A DNA stretch of 64,000 nucleotides from Stichopus chloronotus (lineage: Eukaryota; Echinodermata; Holothuroidea; Aspidochirotida; Stichopodidae), in NCBI GenBank assembly GCA_021234535.1, contig CM037832.1, positions 11,105,575 through 11,169,574 of the forward strand, read 5' to 3'. Below the pieces are notes generated by a model. The model was not told the DNA's origin and made no database searches. It saw only the letters and a program-made list of their open reading frames with translations. A program made the position numbers and the translations under genes. This document shows positions 47,291-59,510 of this stretch, piece after piece; within the stretch, counting starts at the first letter, position 1, and every line of letters starts with the position of its first letter.

Positions 47291-50200
47291 CTGTGGAACA
47301 TGAATTGTTAAAAGCTAATTTAGCTTCATTCGGAGAAAATGTCACCTGCTCCATATCCTTAGAGAGGTACATTATGAAGCAATGAAGTGAGGATGAAGAA
47401 TAAACAAAACTTCATGTGGCATTAAAAGCCTGTTCGCCGGAAGGAAGGAAGTAGTTCTCACACATTAGCTCTAAAAATCAAGTGCAACTTGATAGAAGTA
47501 AATCTAAAGGAGCAATCCTTAAAAGGCTTTCCCAAATCGAGAAGCGATGAAATGTACCGTAAAAATCAAGGGCAGGCTGTATACATTGAATTTGTGCCAA
47601 AGCAAAATCTCATTGCCATGGCACTTTCAAAGTATATTTTGTCCTTGCTGTTGACTACTCAGAATATTTCAAGTCTTTCCTAGTTCCCTTCACATTTTGG
47701 ATTACAGGTCACAGTTTTTTTGCCTGGATTCCAGGAAAAGTATCAACTTCCCTGCTTTGATGGTTTCTTGGTATTAGTTTGAACACTTCTTTTCATATGG
47801 TCAGTCATTATGGAAGGAAAAAATGCAGAGACTCTTTGAAGACTTAAGTAAATTAAGTTGCCTATTTACTTCTCAACTCAATTACCTGTCTACTCACTAC
47901 TTTATGCACTCTTGCCCTGTATGCTTTGGTGTGCTGGAATGAAGATAAGTCCTATGAAAATTTGACATTTGCCAAATATTTTGAATCTCACAAATTTAAT
48001 GTTGAGTGGAGTCAATTAATGAAATGCAAATATTGAAAAGTCCCTGACATGTGTTTTGCATTTAGGGTTGTGAAACTAAGGCAACTTGGTTCATGGAAAG
48101 ATATGTGTATATATTAAGGTTTGTGAAAATTCAATGGCATTAAATTCTTCAGAAAGATAGGTATTGTGCTTCATATCTGAATATCTTAAGGGCATGTATG
48201 TAAATGTCATTATTAATTATTCTCATAAAAGTTTGGTGCCTGAATAATAAAATCAAACTCCCATGAAAACATCTGATTAAACCAACCTCTTGCCTTTATA
48301 TTGAATGGTAAGAAGTGCCATGACATTGATGCAAGGAAAAGATTCAGCCAATGTGGCAAGAGTAGTGGTTGATGTAAGTGAAGCTTAAATGAATTATGCA
48401 TTATGCAGCCATGGTCTGATTTATATCATCAAGGATTTTAACCATTCTCCTGCACTGTGTCTGTTGTTGTTGTTTCACCTCTCTCAAAGAGTTGTACTTC
48501 TTGATTCCAGTACCTTGTCAGACCTCTTCCTGCTTTAATCCAGTCTGACCCCCCCTGTGTTTGTATACATTAGCAGTTGATCTGGTGCAGTGTAAACATG
48601 GTTATTGTTTCAACTTTCAAGCAGTATTAGTGTTATGTACATATCTCAGTCTCAGATCTAATTTAGTCTGACGTGCAAACGCTACCGCTACCGGCTGATC
48701 AGCAACCAGCAGATACCATATTGCATTTATCTTCTAATCATCTTAAGTCTTATAGAAATCTCAAGCGCGATACGAATGATAGATTACTCGGTAAACTTGG
48801 TGGCGGTACACTTGACTTCAAAGCGTTGTATCTCCTTCCAATGACACCTCCCTGTCCCAACTCTGCAAAGTAGTTTTCATTCATATTGTTTGCCTTGAGT
48901 AACATTTGTGATATGCCACGTATTCTCCCAGTGCTGTGTAATTCCTAGGGCAAGCTGGCAGAACAGCAAAACATTCCCCCTCCAAGGAATTAATGCAGGA
49001 AAGAATGATTCAAACTTTTATATGTATCATTAGTAATGCAGTAGTGAAAAAATAAAATGTAACAAGGCATAAAAATATGCATATGTAAGGAAAACTATCA
49101 ATTAAACTGCCTTACATAATTGTACATTGTGTTTAAGTTAGCACATCAAAAATCTTTGATCAGCTTTAACTCTTGTCTCTTGAGGAGACGTTAGTCTTAA
49201 TTAATGTCTGGAATAGCATTATCCTAGTTTCGTTTAGCCCTGAGCAATTTCTCCCTCCTCCATGTTTATCTCGACCTCATACCTCCCAAGATTGTTTGTT
49301 CTCATCTAAGGTAAACCCTTCTATGGTTTTTATGATATATATGTTGTTTTTTTTGTATAGAGTTATCATATTGAATGAGTGATATTGGGATCTCATAACT
49401 CATCTAGAGGAGGCCATTGTGTATTGTGATCTTGTATTTTTTAGCCTCTTTGTAAAATTCCGGTCAATTACATAACCCTAGCTTGAACATCCTTCATTTA
49501 GTTCCAAACAGGTTTTGTTTTCCGTGGTCAGCTATTTCAGACGAGTCGATAACCTTGATGTTTTAAAACTTTTGTCAAGGGAAGAGAAATTTAGTGGAAT
49601 ACGTCTGTACTGCAAGTCATTGCAATTAACCCATTTATGATATTTAACTAGACTAAAAACTAGGTCTTGCATACCGGCAATAAGAATTGATGTGTGCCCA
49701 CCACACAAACAAGCAGACAGAACCCAGAATTTGATCACCGTGATCTCTAAATCTGCTGGAGCTCTCCTACTCTTCAGATCAATACCTTGGAATGGGTTTC
49801 AATTTAATTTTTTATGACTTGATCTCCTGAAGTTCAAGGAGATCACGTCAGCAACAACACCATCCTCGTGTTTAACTTATTCATAGTATTCGTGGAAAGT
49901 GATCGTTTAAGTTAATTGCCAACATATTGGAGATTCCGAAGGGTTTTGATAGTTGAAATACCTGTCTTTAAGTTGCTAAAGCACTACTTCTGTAGAGCTG
50001 CTTGAAAAGGCTATCTTATCCACATCTCAATCATACAGAACTCATTTGCTGAGCTTCCTGACCTTTTAGCCAAACTTACACCTAACTTTCACACCGTTTG
50101 GAATGCATGCCATTCAGCCATGCAATATGTTTGCATATTCATGATGTAATCTATTAAGCAAAACCTTGAGCACTCATTTCAGTCGATATTAAATCAAATG

Positions 50201-51360
50201 AGATTGTTTGTCAAGATGAGAGGACTATTTTTCAATTAGCTGATGATTGGACTGATTTTTGTCATTAGTTTGCAACAAGTCCTACAGCAGCTGTAATTGT
50301 AGTTTTAGTTTACTTGCATTTTTCTAATCAGACAGGTTTGTGTGCACTGTAAAGTGAGTCCAGCTTTAATATTATTCAAGGACTTACTTTCGTGATAACA
50401 TGATTTGAAGGTATCAAAATGGTACCCTCACTTGGTTTTGGTTTTACAAACTAGTCCTTCATCGATACACTGCCATTTGATGTGTAAGTAAACTTTCCGC
50501 CTGTGAAGTAAAGAAAATCTGCCTGCGGTGTTTACCATTTTTAATTGCAGTTGTTGAAAATGGAAAGTAAAAACTACAACATAGCAATTTGTCTTTTGGA
50601 GATGCATTGAATCGTAAAGGTAGGATTTTTGAAGTAGAAATATAAATGAGGTTCCTTCTAGTGTGATTTAGTCGTGATACCATCTGCATTTTAAATGTGA
50701 TGGTTTCTCTTTACTTCCTGTCAGATTATCCTTTTTTGTCACCTCTTTTTGTCCTTAACCTTTCTTCTAATGACATGTAAGATCAGTAGCATCAGTCCTC
50801 TCCAATAGTGCTCACCAACTTGTTATTGCTTGGGCGATGCTTACTCTTTTGAAATGTTTCCAGTCCACAGAGACTCTTTACCATGTTGCTATGGTAATAT
50901 AAGGCTGATATTATGTGTCCCTGATGTTTAAGAGGGTATGCATATTTTTTTTCTCCTCAACGTTACTGCACATGGAATGTACAACCTTCACTGGTATACT
51001 CAGTGGAAGTTTCCAACAGAATGCTGCATATCACCCGCTTCTGTATGATGCCCTCACAGGTTGCCAGATTGAATGTTTAGGTAAATTACTGAATTGATTT
51101 GTCTTTTATATGTATAACTGTAGTATGATGGTAACATCCCATATTTGACATTCTGTTAGCATATTTTGTTTAAAACGACAAACAGCACCTGCCACGGTAA
51201 AAACGTTGACTGAATCCCTGGCCTATGAAGAACTTGCTACTGAACATTGACGAAATGTATTTAAATTGGAGTCCAGCACTATTAATCTCATTCTGCAAAC
51301 ATTTCTGTGGATTGATTGCACTTCAGAAAATGTGGTAAATGTACCCTCCCTAGATCAGCG
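47291..51360. other. Intronic, nothing recognisable
   Basis: AT-rich intron with scattered short frames. GTTGCTATGGTAAT at 50885-50898 is one base off the RFX X-box consensus. No repeat unit or RNA gene was seen. Confidence 0.4.
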
Positions 51361-51399
51361 ATAGTTGAAAAAAAAAGAAAAAAAAAAGAAAAAAAAAAG
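51361..51399 (+). repeat. A-rich (GA9)n tract
   Basis: Three runs of 8-10 A separated by single G. A simple repeat. Confidence 0.9.
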
Positions 51400-51929
51400 C
51401 ATCATCCTAATAAGTCACTCAAAGGAATTGAGTGTTTTCTTTCAGCAAGTTATGATAAGAAAAAGGGTTCAAATGAAAGAAAAACAGAAAACTTTAAAAG
51501 TTTTTCCAAAATATTTGATATACAGATAGAAGTCTTATTACTGTATATGTCACTCTAGAACCAGGTTCTTACATCTGTGTTGCATATGTATATCTAAGTG
51601 TAGTATAGTGTGACACCTGTAGATAATCAGTTATAGATATTGGATACAATCTCCAATAGACCTTAAATGGCTGTGAGGTAGATGATCTCCAAAAACATCT
51701 CTAAAATCAAAATATGGCAGAAATGTCAAGACTTTAGAGCACTGTACAAAAAAATGCCATTTTGCCACCATGATGATCCCTTAAATGCACTTGCTGGTAA
51801 ACAAGTTAAATTTTAAATGCCGTGACCATGTAATTCATTCTTACCTGTTTGGTTAGGTGACCAATTGTCCTGACTTCATTGCACCTGATTGCAAGATACT
51901 CATGATAATTTTCTTCTTTGATTGTTTGT
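51400..51929. other. Intronic, nothing recognisable
   Basis: Short spacer, no motif. Confidence 0.4.
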
Positions 51930-52145
51930 CTTTTTGTTTGTTTGATTGATTGATTGAGGAACGAGCGAACAAATGAATGAAGGATAAATTCATGGATAAT
52001 TGTTAATGGCTTGTTTGATTGTTTAAACTGTGAATTAATTGACCAACCAACATTCAACCCTACCATTGAGACCGATTGGCAAACAACCAGTAGGCCGCCT
52101 AGCGGACAGTCAGGACGGCCTACCGGTCGGCCAGTTGGCTAGTTG
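51930..52145. repeat. TGAT-type and CGGCC-type degenerate simple repeats
   Basis: TTTGATTGATTGATTGAGG leads into GAACGAGCGAACAAATGAAT. After about 100 bp comes a GC-rich stretch of related words (CCGCCTAGCGGACAGTC, GGACGGCCTACCGGTCGGCC, AGTTGGCTAGTTGG). The latter is one of the most GC-rich spots in the window. Confidence 0.6.
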
Positions 52146-54779
52146 GTTCGAGTATTTGCTGTCTTCATTTGAATCATGTACTGCATCTGCTCTCCTTTCT
52201 ATAATTATATAAATCTCCTATAGATCTTCTTAGCTCGCAGGCTCAAGTTTTATAATTAAGGTCAATCCTGGATATAATTTCGTCCGGGTTTCATTATTGC
52301 TGACATAATCATTTGAGTAAATGAAGACATTGATGGATGTCTACAAAGGCACGAAGAGAAAAGTATCGGTGTCAATTTCCACAACGCCTCACTTCAGATG
52401 CTATATATTATATTGAAGCAAATGTAGCCTGGATTTGTCTTGTTGTTTTGGGAAATTGGTGGAATGAGGCAAGAAAATGTCTGTTTTGCTCCAATTTGTC
52501 CATATTATGGCATAACCACGAAGCTATTACCGAGCTTCCTGCTTGAGTCAGTTACCGTCAGTGAGGACTCTCAGCCAATTCCACCACTGAATCTTTTGAT
52601 GAATCACATGTTGGAAAGGAGCAGTCCGAATTGAAACAAAAATGGCAGTAGCCGTCAGCAATACCCTGTCAAGTACTGCCAAAGAGTACAGATGCTGCGA
52701 CTGTCAAGATAAGACCAATTATTCATTGCTCTGCGTATAACCCCTTGCGTTCGTGAAAAAGTCATTTTTAGGCGATATTTTTATGTCAGCATTGACTTTG
52801 AATTACATGATATAACAACAATCTGGTTGATTTGTTCATGTTTTTGTGTAATAGAGCAATCTCTGTGCAGAAGTAATTGCCAGCAAGTAGGTGAACAAAA
52901 GTGCACTGCATTTGCAAATGTTGTATAATTTCAAAACCTAGCTCTCCCTCCCACTATCGAGAGTAGATTATCAAATGCAATTTCCTTACATTTTCTGATG
53001 ATGAAGGGAAAACATAAACAGGTACCTTCAGGGTACAAAAGGCCAGAAACGGGAACTTGGATCAAATCCAGCCACTTCGTAAATCAGGAAAATTTATGTA
53101 AATTATTGAAGCATCTGTGGCTGCATGGCTGCTTATATATCTGAAGCGTTTGCGGTTTGTTGGTTTTTCTTTTTGGTTCAGTGAAACAAGGACACATTTG
53201 GCTTCCGCCCCTTGTCCATTTAGTAATAAAACTTACATCACCTTTGAGAGAAGAATCTCTGGAGGTCCCCAGGCTTGTATTTCTGCTTCTTGTTTGTTCT
53301 TTTGTTTTCTTTTGTTTTTTTTTTGTCTAATCTGAGGCCCCTACTTCCGACTGGCATTCTGTCCGTTGCTCTGCTGTAAAATCATTTAAGTGGTAGTAGC
53401 TTCTCCAGGGTGGCATTTTTATGGTCTGCAGTCTTCATGTGCCATAAAGAGGCCCTACTCTATTGGAGGATTATTTATTGCACTTTTTGTTTACCATAAT
53501 GAGCAAAATGAGAAATAGGCCATGTTGTGTTCCTGTTTACATTCAGATCTCAAATAAGGGATGTTTTGATCGTAAAAAAGTAGAACGAGGAACAAGTTGT
53601 GATATAAAGTAATGAAAGCATAAATAATCCTCAACGACCGAAGCAGCCATTTTGTATGTTAGTTTCATACAGTGTAAGCCAAAGTTTGCGTAGACTGGTG
53701 GACACATTGCTTAATGGCTGCCATAGTTACTGAAAGTACTCCATCTCTGTAGGATGGGCTGTAGTTCACTCTCCTCCTTACATGTCTGCACTCGACTCCC
53801 TTAACTCCTTATGGTATCATGCTGGAAAGACCTTGTAATCTACAATGTTGGACGGAGCTCATTACGACATGTACCCCACTAAACTTTTCATCGTTAACTA
53901 CAGGGTTGCAGTTCACAGCATGCATCGACTGCTCTTGTGCGACGTTTGGAAGGGGAGCATGGTTTCGTGTTATCCTCGAAATTGATATTCAGCAATATTT
54001 AATCAAATTGTCCCAACCCCAACAGTTTTGCGAAGAATATAGTTGTGGCACACTACCTGTCAAACAGCCAATGTTGATATCCCCGAAAGTGCCCCTCAGA
54101 TATATCATTTTGCTTTTCCTTAACCTTGCATTACCTTTATCTATCAGCTCTTGATTTTGTTTTTCCTTCTCTGAGTTGAAAAAAATTTGCCCAAAGAAGT
54201 ACACTTTTGTTTCACTTGTCCGACAAGTATCTGTTTCCAGTCACTTGTACTTGGGACATTGTCTACTTTTTCAAGTGCTATCTAGCATGTGTCTGTTTGA
54301 CATTCATGTACCAGTTGTTCGAAATTGTTTCACAGGATTCATTTCTGCTTCCTCAAAACAAGTCGGTCTGTGTCATGTTGTATTCCATAGTGTCAGCTTT
54401 CCTGTTGAAAGGTGTGCTGGAAATATAATTCTGTGCCTGCGAGATGGTATTAGTCTTTCTACATCAGCTAGCTGACCAATATAATGCCATGATTAATCCA
54501 CTCTATCTCCTTTTCCAACTAATTTACAAAGAGCTGGGGTTTCCGAGAAAACTCCCAAAGCAAAGGTTAAGTTCATTTTATTCAGTAATGACATCTTAAT
54601 TACTGCTTTTGTGACAAAGATGAACACTAGTAAGAAGTGATGTTTGTCTCTTTTTCAGTTTGTGTACTATTGTTGTCTGAATATATCCCTACATCTTCTC
54701 TTAAAATGTGATGAATGAAGTAGGAATTTGAGACACCTTGACACACCAAAAGTGAAACATGAAAATGAAAAATTACCTC
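52146..54779. other. Intronic, nothing recognisable
   Basis: Contains a 111-codon + frame (53819-54154) with no recognisable domain and no useful splice context, and poly-T near 53317. No repeats of note. Confidence 0.4.
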
Positions 54780-54995
54780 ATGGTTGTTAAAAGTGGATGC
54801 ATAGTGGGATAGGTACATGTGACGTTTTCTTTACCAGGAGAATAGGTAATTATGAAAAAGATTTTACAAGGAGGATAGGTAAATGTGAGATAAAACACTT
54901 GCAGGAAAATAAGCATGAAAAAAGATTTTACTTGGATACAAAGTTGCAAGAGAGCTCTGAGTTTACCTGGAGAACAGGTAGTTGTGAGCAAGATT
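54780..54995 (+). repeat. Degenerate ~36-bp tandem repeat
   Basis: AGGAGAATAGGTAATTATGA, AGGAGGATAGGTAAATGTGA and GGAGAACAGGTAGTTGTGAG alternate with AAAAGATTTTAC or CAAGATTTTTGC. The unit keeps frames open on both strands, giving overlapping artefactual ORFs of 70-83 codons. Confidence 0.65.
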
Positions 54996-56068
54996 TTTGC
55001 ATGATTTTCTTTGCAAACTTTCTCAAAATCGTTATCTGCAGAAATTGACCAAAATCATCCTTAACTGGTAGGTTTCCCTAAAGGTTGAGTCAGACACAAG
55101 ATTATGGGAAAGCATTGTGTTAAAAGTACTTCTTTTTTCTGTCAAACTGGTGGTATTTTGCATACAATTTTTGCTGCCGAAAATCCTTTCTAGTCGTAAT
55201 TGTTGGGCAATGAATGTTTTATGACTTCTGGTGGAAGGTGACTGTACAGAGCACGCACAACTATTGAACTACCTTCTAGATTGATTCTGAAAGCATTCCC
55301 TCGACAGTGTTACATTGAGTAATGATGTAGTTGCATGTGAACAGTATGTAGTGACTGTTAATTCCACTACACCAGTCCAACAGTCATGTGATAATCAACA
55401 TTTTTTCAATGCAGGATATTACATTGTACTGTGGAGAATGTTGTGGTTATAGCAACCAAAAACCACATTACAACCATGAAAAAAAAAAGATTTAGTAAAA
55501 TTATGCTGTAGAGAACTGCAGAATGAGCAGTGTAGATGTATACCTACCCCTTGCACATACTAATGCTTTGTTCAACCCCGCTAAATGTGCCCCGGCCGCC
55601 AGAATAAAGGTCTAACACTTTGCCCTCTATGCCCTGAATCAGCCATGTTTGGCCAAGCAATGAGAGATACAATGTGTGTTAATTGTGAATTTAAAATGTT
55701 CCTTTGAAATATTTGTATTCAGTGTGGTCTCAGTCTACATGCAGAACACTCCTTGAGATGTTTTGTAATTGGTGCCTCTGTGTCCTGACTATCTGACAAA
55801 TTTTTGATTTAGGTCTTCCTCTCTAAGGGTGAAAATGTTAGTGTGAAATCAAACACCACCTCACAGATGGGACATACGTAGTTTCTAATTTAACTTTGGA
55901 TTCTTTCTCCCTGACATCTGTTAAGTGCAGTATATGGAATGTAAATGCATGCAGAAAGCTGAAGCCAGATTCACAAGTGGTTGATAAAGAAATGTGTAGT
56001 CAGCAACCTTCAAACACAGTTGAAACGTGTGTTCAGCTTCCTGTGTTTATCCTCTCTCATTCATACAG
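54996..56068. other. 3' end of the giant intron
   Basis: No gene content. It ends in a pyrimidine-rich tract (TTTATCCTCTCTCATTCATACAG) that is the acceptor of the next WDR89 exon. Confidence 0.6.
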
Positions 56069-56200
56069 GTTGAGTTCCATCCAACTCTTGCTGACAGCCT
56101 GGCTACGGGATCCACCGATGGTCTAGTCTGTGTCTTTGACATTGGTAAAAATAATGAACAAGAGGCTCTTATCACCACCCTTAATTCAGAATCTACAGTG
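56069..56200 (+). CDS. WDR89: WDR89 exon, central WD blade
   Basis: The 132-nt exon gives 44 codons in phase 0/0, beginning VEFHPTLAD, containing LATGSTDGLVCVFDIG and ending NNEQEALITTLNSESTV. The blade layout (strand a VEF-HP, strand b LATGS-DG, strand c LVCVFD) is the classic WD repeat, with F-D in place of W-D as in WDR89 of vertebrates (DGLVNVFDI). The acceptor is TCATACAG|GTT and the donor is CAGTG|GTAAGT. The exon is extremely recognisable and is the main anchor for identifying the gene. The donor sequence is also the start of a tandem repeat unit that follows. Confidence 0.97.
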
Positions 56201-57010
56201 GTAAGTGAACACGTTATACATCTTTCATATGTATAGTGACTGAACGGAATAGATCAAAGGTATCGTAGAGAGTGAACACATCTTTATTATACACAGGGAA
56301 TGAATGCAATAGATCAAAGTTTGGTACTGAGTGAACACATTTTATCTTATATATACACATTTAATGAAGTCAATAGATCGGAGCTATTGTAGTAAGTGAA
56401 CACATTTTATCTTTATTTAAATACAAAGTGAATAAATGCAATAACACAAAGCTATGGCAGTAAGTGAACACATCTCATCTTTAATATACACTGTGAACAA
56501 ATGCATTAGATCAAAGTTACTGTAGTGCATCGAACACATTCATCTTCATTTTATACATATCTACTGCGTTCATCTGTTTGAATGCAGCGGATCAAAGCTA
56601 CCATGGTATTATGAATGAATGGTATCTTGTCTGGTTAGGTGAGTGGATGCAGTATTTATGCTTTCATGCTGGGTGAACTTCCATACCTACTGTGAAAGCT
56701 GAATATATTACAAATGAAATATCAATGCACACACCCACATATAATCCTAATGCAGTGAGGGTAAGCAAAGTCTGTAGCCTATCTATGCCGTAGTGAGTGA
56801 ACACATCAGATAAAAACTGCCATGTTGGGTGAATGCATTGTATGTATATCTTCCAATAATTTGATTGAATGCAGTAGTAACGAACTCTGATGCACCTTGA
56901 ACTCAGCATACATAAACTTACGTCCAGGAATTACAAATGCATACACACCTACTGTGGATAATGAACGCATTCAAATCTTAGAAAACTGTGGTGAGTGAAT
57001 GCACTATGTC
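56194..57010 (+). repeat. 59-68 bp tandem array starting at a splice donor
   Basis: The unit starts with the donor word GTAAGTGAACACAT, continues CTTTAT...ACACTGTGAATGAATGC and ends AATAGATCAAAGCTACTGTA. Donor-equivalent positions are 56201 (the real donor), 56268, 56327, 56392, 56460 and 56525, then weaker copies at about 56793 (GTAGTGAGTGAACACATC) and 56991 (ACTGTG|GTGAGTGAATGC). The last exon bases, CTACAGTG, match the unit end CTACTGTA, so the repeat spans the exon-intron boundary. Copies at 56392 and 56460 retain a perfect GTAAGT and could act as decoy or alternative donors. Confidence 0.88.
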
Positions 57011-57815
57011 AAGTCTAAAGAAGTGAGAAATGTAGTCTGTCTGTCTGTGTTGTGCTGTATTAAATCAGTGTGTCCTATCTCCATCAAGATATTACCACAG
57101 ACAAAGAGCTCATCATTTTTAATTCATTTTCCTTTAAACCGATAAGTGGCAAGCGGTGTTAAGTTTCATGTAAATCAGTCTTGTCACCTTTGCAACTGGT
57201 GATGACTGATACATAAGATCAAACCAGCTGAACAGTAACCAAGAAAAGTAAATGTCGCATTTCAAATCCTTTCGCCGAGGAGTTGGATTTTCTCATGTTT
57301 GAACGTTACATTATTAATAGAAAGTGAGCTCTTTTAAGAGGCCAATGTTAATCCTTACCCCCCTACATGTCCTTGTTTGAGCTTAGTATTATGCAGCAAG
57401 AATGAGACTGTAAAATATGCCAACATCGAGCCAAACCTTACTTTCGGGATGATTTTATTAAACCATTGGATTAATACTCATTATTAAATTGCATTCGAAG
57501 AAGCTAATGCACTGTAAAAAGTGCGAAGTTTTTTTTTTTTTACCTTTAAATGCAAGACCATATGTAGTAGCCCAGAAATGCCTAGATCATTACATTGCCA
57601 CTACCCTGGATGTAAAACAAACACTCTATTTTCACAGCTAGTGAAGTCAATTCCTGAGTTTGATCACGACAGGCAAACTCAAGACAGACTGGTACAGCAT
57701 GTTGCCAAGATGAAATAGTTTCTAATGAATATGTCGGTTTGATGTAATGTTTTGAGCAGCAAATGCAATATGCAGGAATACTTAAGATACTCCTTAGAGA
57801 TTTTGTAAAAAGGAG
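57011..57815. other. WDR89 intron sequence, nothing recognisable
   Basis: AT-rich, with a poly-T near 57530-57541. No gene. Confidence 0.45.
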
Positions 57816-58203
57816 TACCACATTTATCCCAAATAAACACCCCAGGAGCATTTTTCAAAATGCGGGAACATTCATTTGGGGGTCCTTTTATCAACACAAA
57901 TTTAACCAAAATTTTGTCATGTTACTACTTCAAAGTATGTAAATTGTACTTTTTTTTCAAGGTATGCCATTTCCACATAAAAAGCGTTACCATTTTCGCT
58001 ACAAGTGCATGCAACAAACTCTGCTTCCCTGGGCATTTCCCTCCCACCAGAAAAAAAAAAAAAATTATTTGGATTTTGTATTACTTGTTTATGTTTGATA
58101 GCATCTAACCACCTATACCCAATTTGAATTATTTTCATTTGGGAAAGCAACCGAGAGGGGGACATTTACCAGAGAGGGGGCATTCATTGCGGTAAATATG
58201 ATA
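57816..58203. mobile_element. Inverted-repeat (MITE-like) element
   Basis: The left end TACCACATTTATCCCAAATA followed by AACACCCC matches, imperfectly (about 19 of 27 positions), the reverse complement of the right end (TATCATATTTACCGCAATGA then ATGCCCCC, read from 58203 inward). Interior words GCATTTTTCAAAATGCGGG, CATTCATTTGGGGG, GAGGGGGACATTTACC and GAGGGGGCATTCATTGC resemble a widespread class of short repeats with GGGGGCATTTATT words. About 388 bp, non-coding. No target-site duplication was established. Confidence 0.55.
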
Positions 58204-58310
58204 GCGCATACTCCGGTTGCATGTATGGTTAGTAGGTGATGATTTTCGCACAGATAAAGTCTTGTCGATTTTGACATCTCATTTTAAAATTATTTTTCTG
58301 ATTTGTATAG

Positions 58311-58397
58311 CAAAAGATCGGTTGGTGTGGCGCAAACAGCGAGTACCTCTACTGCCTGACGGATATATATTCTCTCATCGTTTGGGATGCAGTCGAA
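58311..58397 (+). CDS. WDR89: WDR89 exon
   Basis: The 87-nt exon gives 29 codons in phase 0/0, beginning QKIGWCGANSEYLYC and ending LTDIYSLIVWDAVE. The acceptor is ATTTGTATAG|CAA and the donor is GTCGAA|GTAAGT. IGW followed by (Q/Y)(I/L)YC(M/L)T and a closing W-D is the WDR89 signature of the blade after FDI. The correct frame is not the one giving the longest local open frame (which reads DRLVWRKQ); splicing phase and homology decide it. Confidence 0.94.
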
Positions 58398-58889
58398 GTA
58401 AGTGCTGATCAAATACCTCATTCTTGTGACTCTTTTTGGTTCCTATATTGCTAAAATACATCCTACTAATGTAGTATATGGAGGCTCATTTACAACTCAT
58501 CCCTTTTTCCTGCACCCCTTTCTCCTCGCCATCCCCTCCCACCCCCACCCCCAACCCAAACAAAGTAATTTCTTTGGACAGCAGATATTAACAATTGTCC
58601 TATTTTACTGTGATGCAGAGCATGACTGTCCTTAAAGGTTTTCAATCCTTCATGTTAATGTTCAGAGAGAATTGAAATGCTCACTGGTAGGTTAGTTACA
58701 TCTAGATTGAACTGCTAATACTGTGCATACACTTCAAGATAAGATGAACATGGCTGGAGATTGCTTCCATTTAGTCTCCGCCATTCTCTTCTCCATCAGC
58801 TAAGAGAGCTCACATTTATTTTCACGTACAGTTTATGTGATGGAGCCCTCTTACGGTTAATTTTTTCTGTCATCTGCCTTTCTTAACAG
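58398..58889 (+). other. WDR89: WDR89 intron (492 bp)
   Basis: A short GT-AG intron with a C-rich tract near 58498-58560. It is the smallest intron in the window. Confidence 0.85.
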
Positions 58890-58934
58890 TCTTCTACCTT
58901 AATCAAGTTCACAGATGTCAGAGAATCGTTAAAG
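58890..58934 (+). CDS. WDR89: WDR89 micro-sized exon
   Basis: The 45-nt exon gives 15 codons, SSTLIKFTDVRESLK, in phase 0/0. The acceptor is TTCTTAACAG|TCT and the donor is TTAAAG|GTAAGG. D-V-R-E is the conserved landmark of WDR89 at this point (family: L-I-Q-D-V-R-E), directly before the acidic E-D start of the next exon. It is too short to be found by length alone; support is phase, splice sites and order. Confidence 0.9.
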
Positions 58935-59510
58935 GTAAGGTGGTTTTTTTTTCATTCTTTCTAAATTTCAAAATGCACCTTTGCCTACATTTCATGTACC
59001 TGTCAAAATACAAACAAAGTCTCCATACATCACCACTCCAGGCCGAACAAAGATCGGCAGTTAGTTGGTTTTTGGATCATTATTTTCTCTATAAACATGT
59101 GGTGTAAACATAGATGAAAGAGTTAATAAGGGCAGTTTATCACCATAGAAACGAATCAAATGTGTGTCACACCATTACAAGAAGAAGCACCCGTTGATTC
59201 TGTTGGTCTTGTTATTATGATCGAGGTATGTATGTACAGTTATAGCAGGTTGTTTGACATGATTAGTATCGTAAGGATACATAAAGTCACAGCTTTTCAT
59301 AGCAAAGTATAAAAAGGAGTCACACTTACTGGCTTCTGTGAAATTCAACAATTAGTGTCATCCATTTATTATCAGATAAAAAGCCACGCACTATTCTTCC
59401 ATTTTCTTTTAACTATATAGACCAGAGATGATGAAGAGACTGTAACATCAACTAAAGACATTAATTTCGTTACAAGGATAACACAAATTGTTTGTGTGTG
59501 TGTATAATTT

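Larger units (their letters stand above)
6113..56068 (+). other. WDR89: Giant WDR89 intron (49,956 bp)
   Basis: The intron is bounded by the donor GTAAGA at 6113 and the acceptor TCATACAG ending at 56068. The two flanking exons encode consecutive residues of one WD blade (DDITQ then VEFHP), so no coding sequence is missing between them. It is about 18 times longer than the next longest intron in the window. No nested protein gene is recognisable on either strand; contents are listed separately (tandem arrays, a SINE, DR1-bearing repeats, hairpin, candidate regulatory blocks). A misassembly or local expansion by repeats is possible, but arrays and other repeats I can see account for only a small part of the length. 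Confidence 0.85.

Noticed and set aside
53819..54154. 111-codon + strand frame
   Set aside because: No motif, no homology recognised, and not needed by the WDR89 frame.
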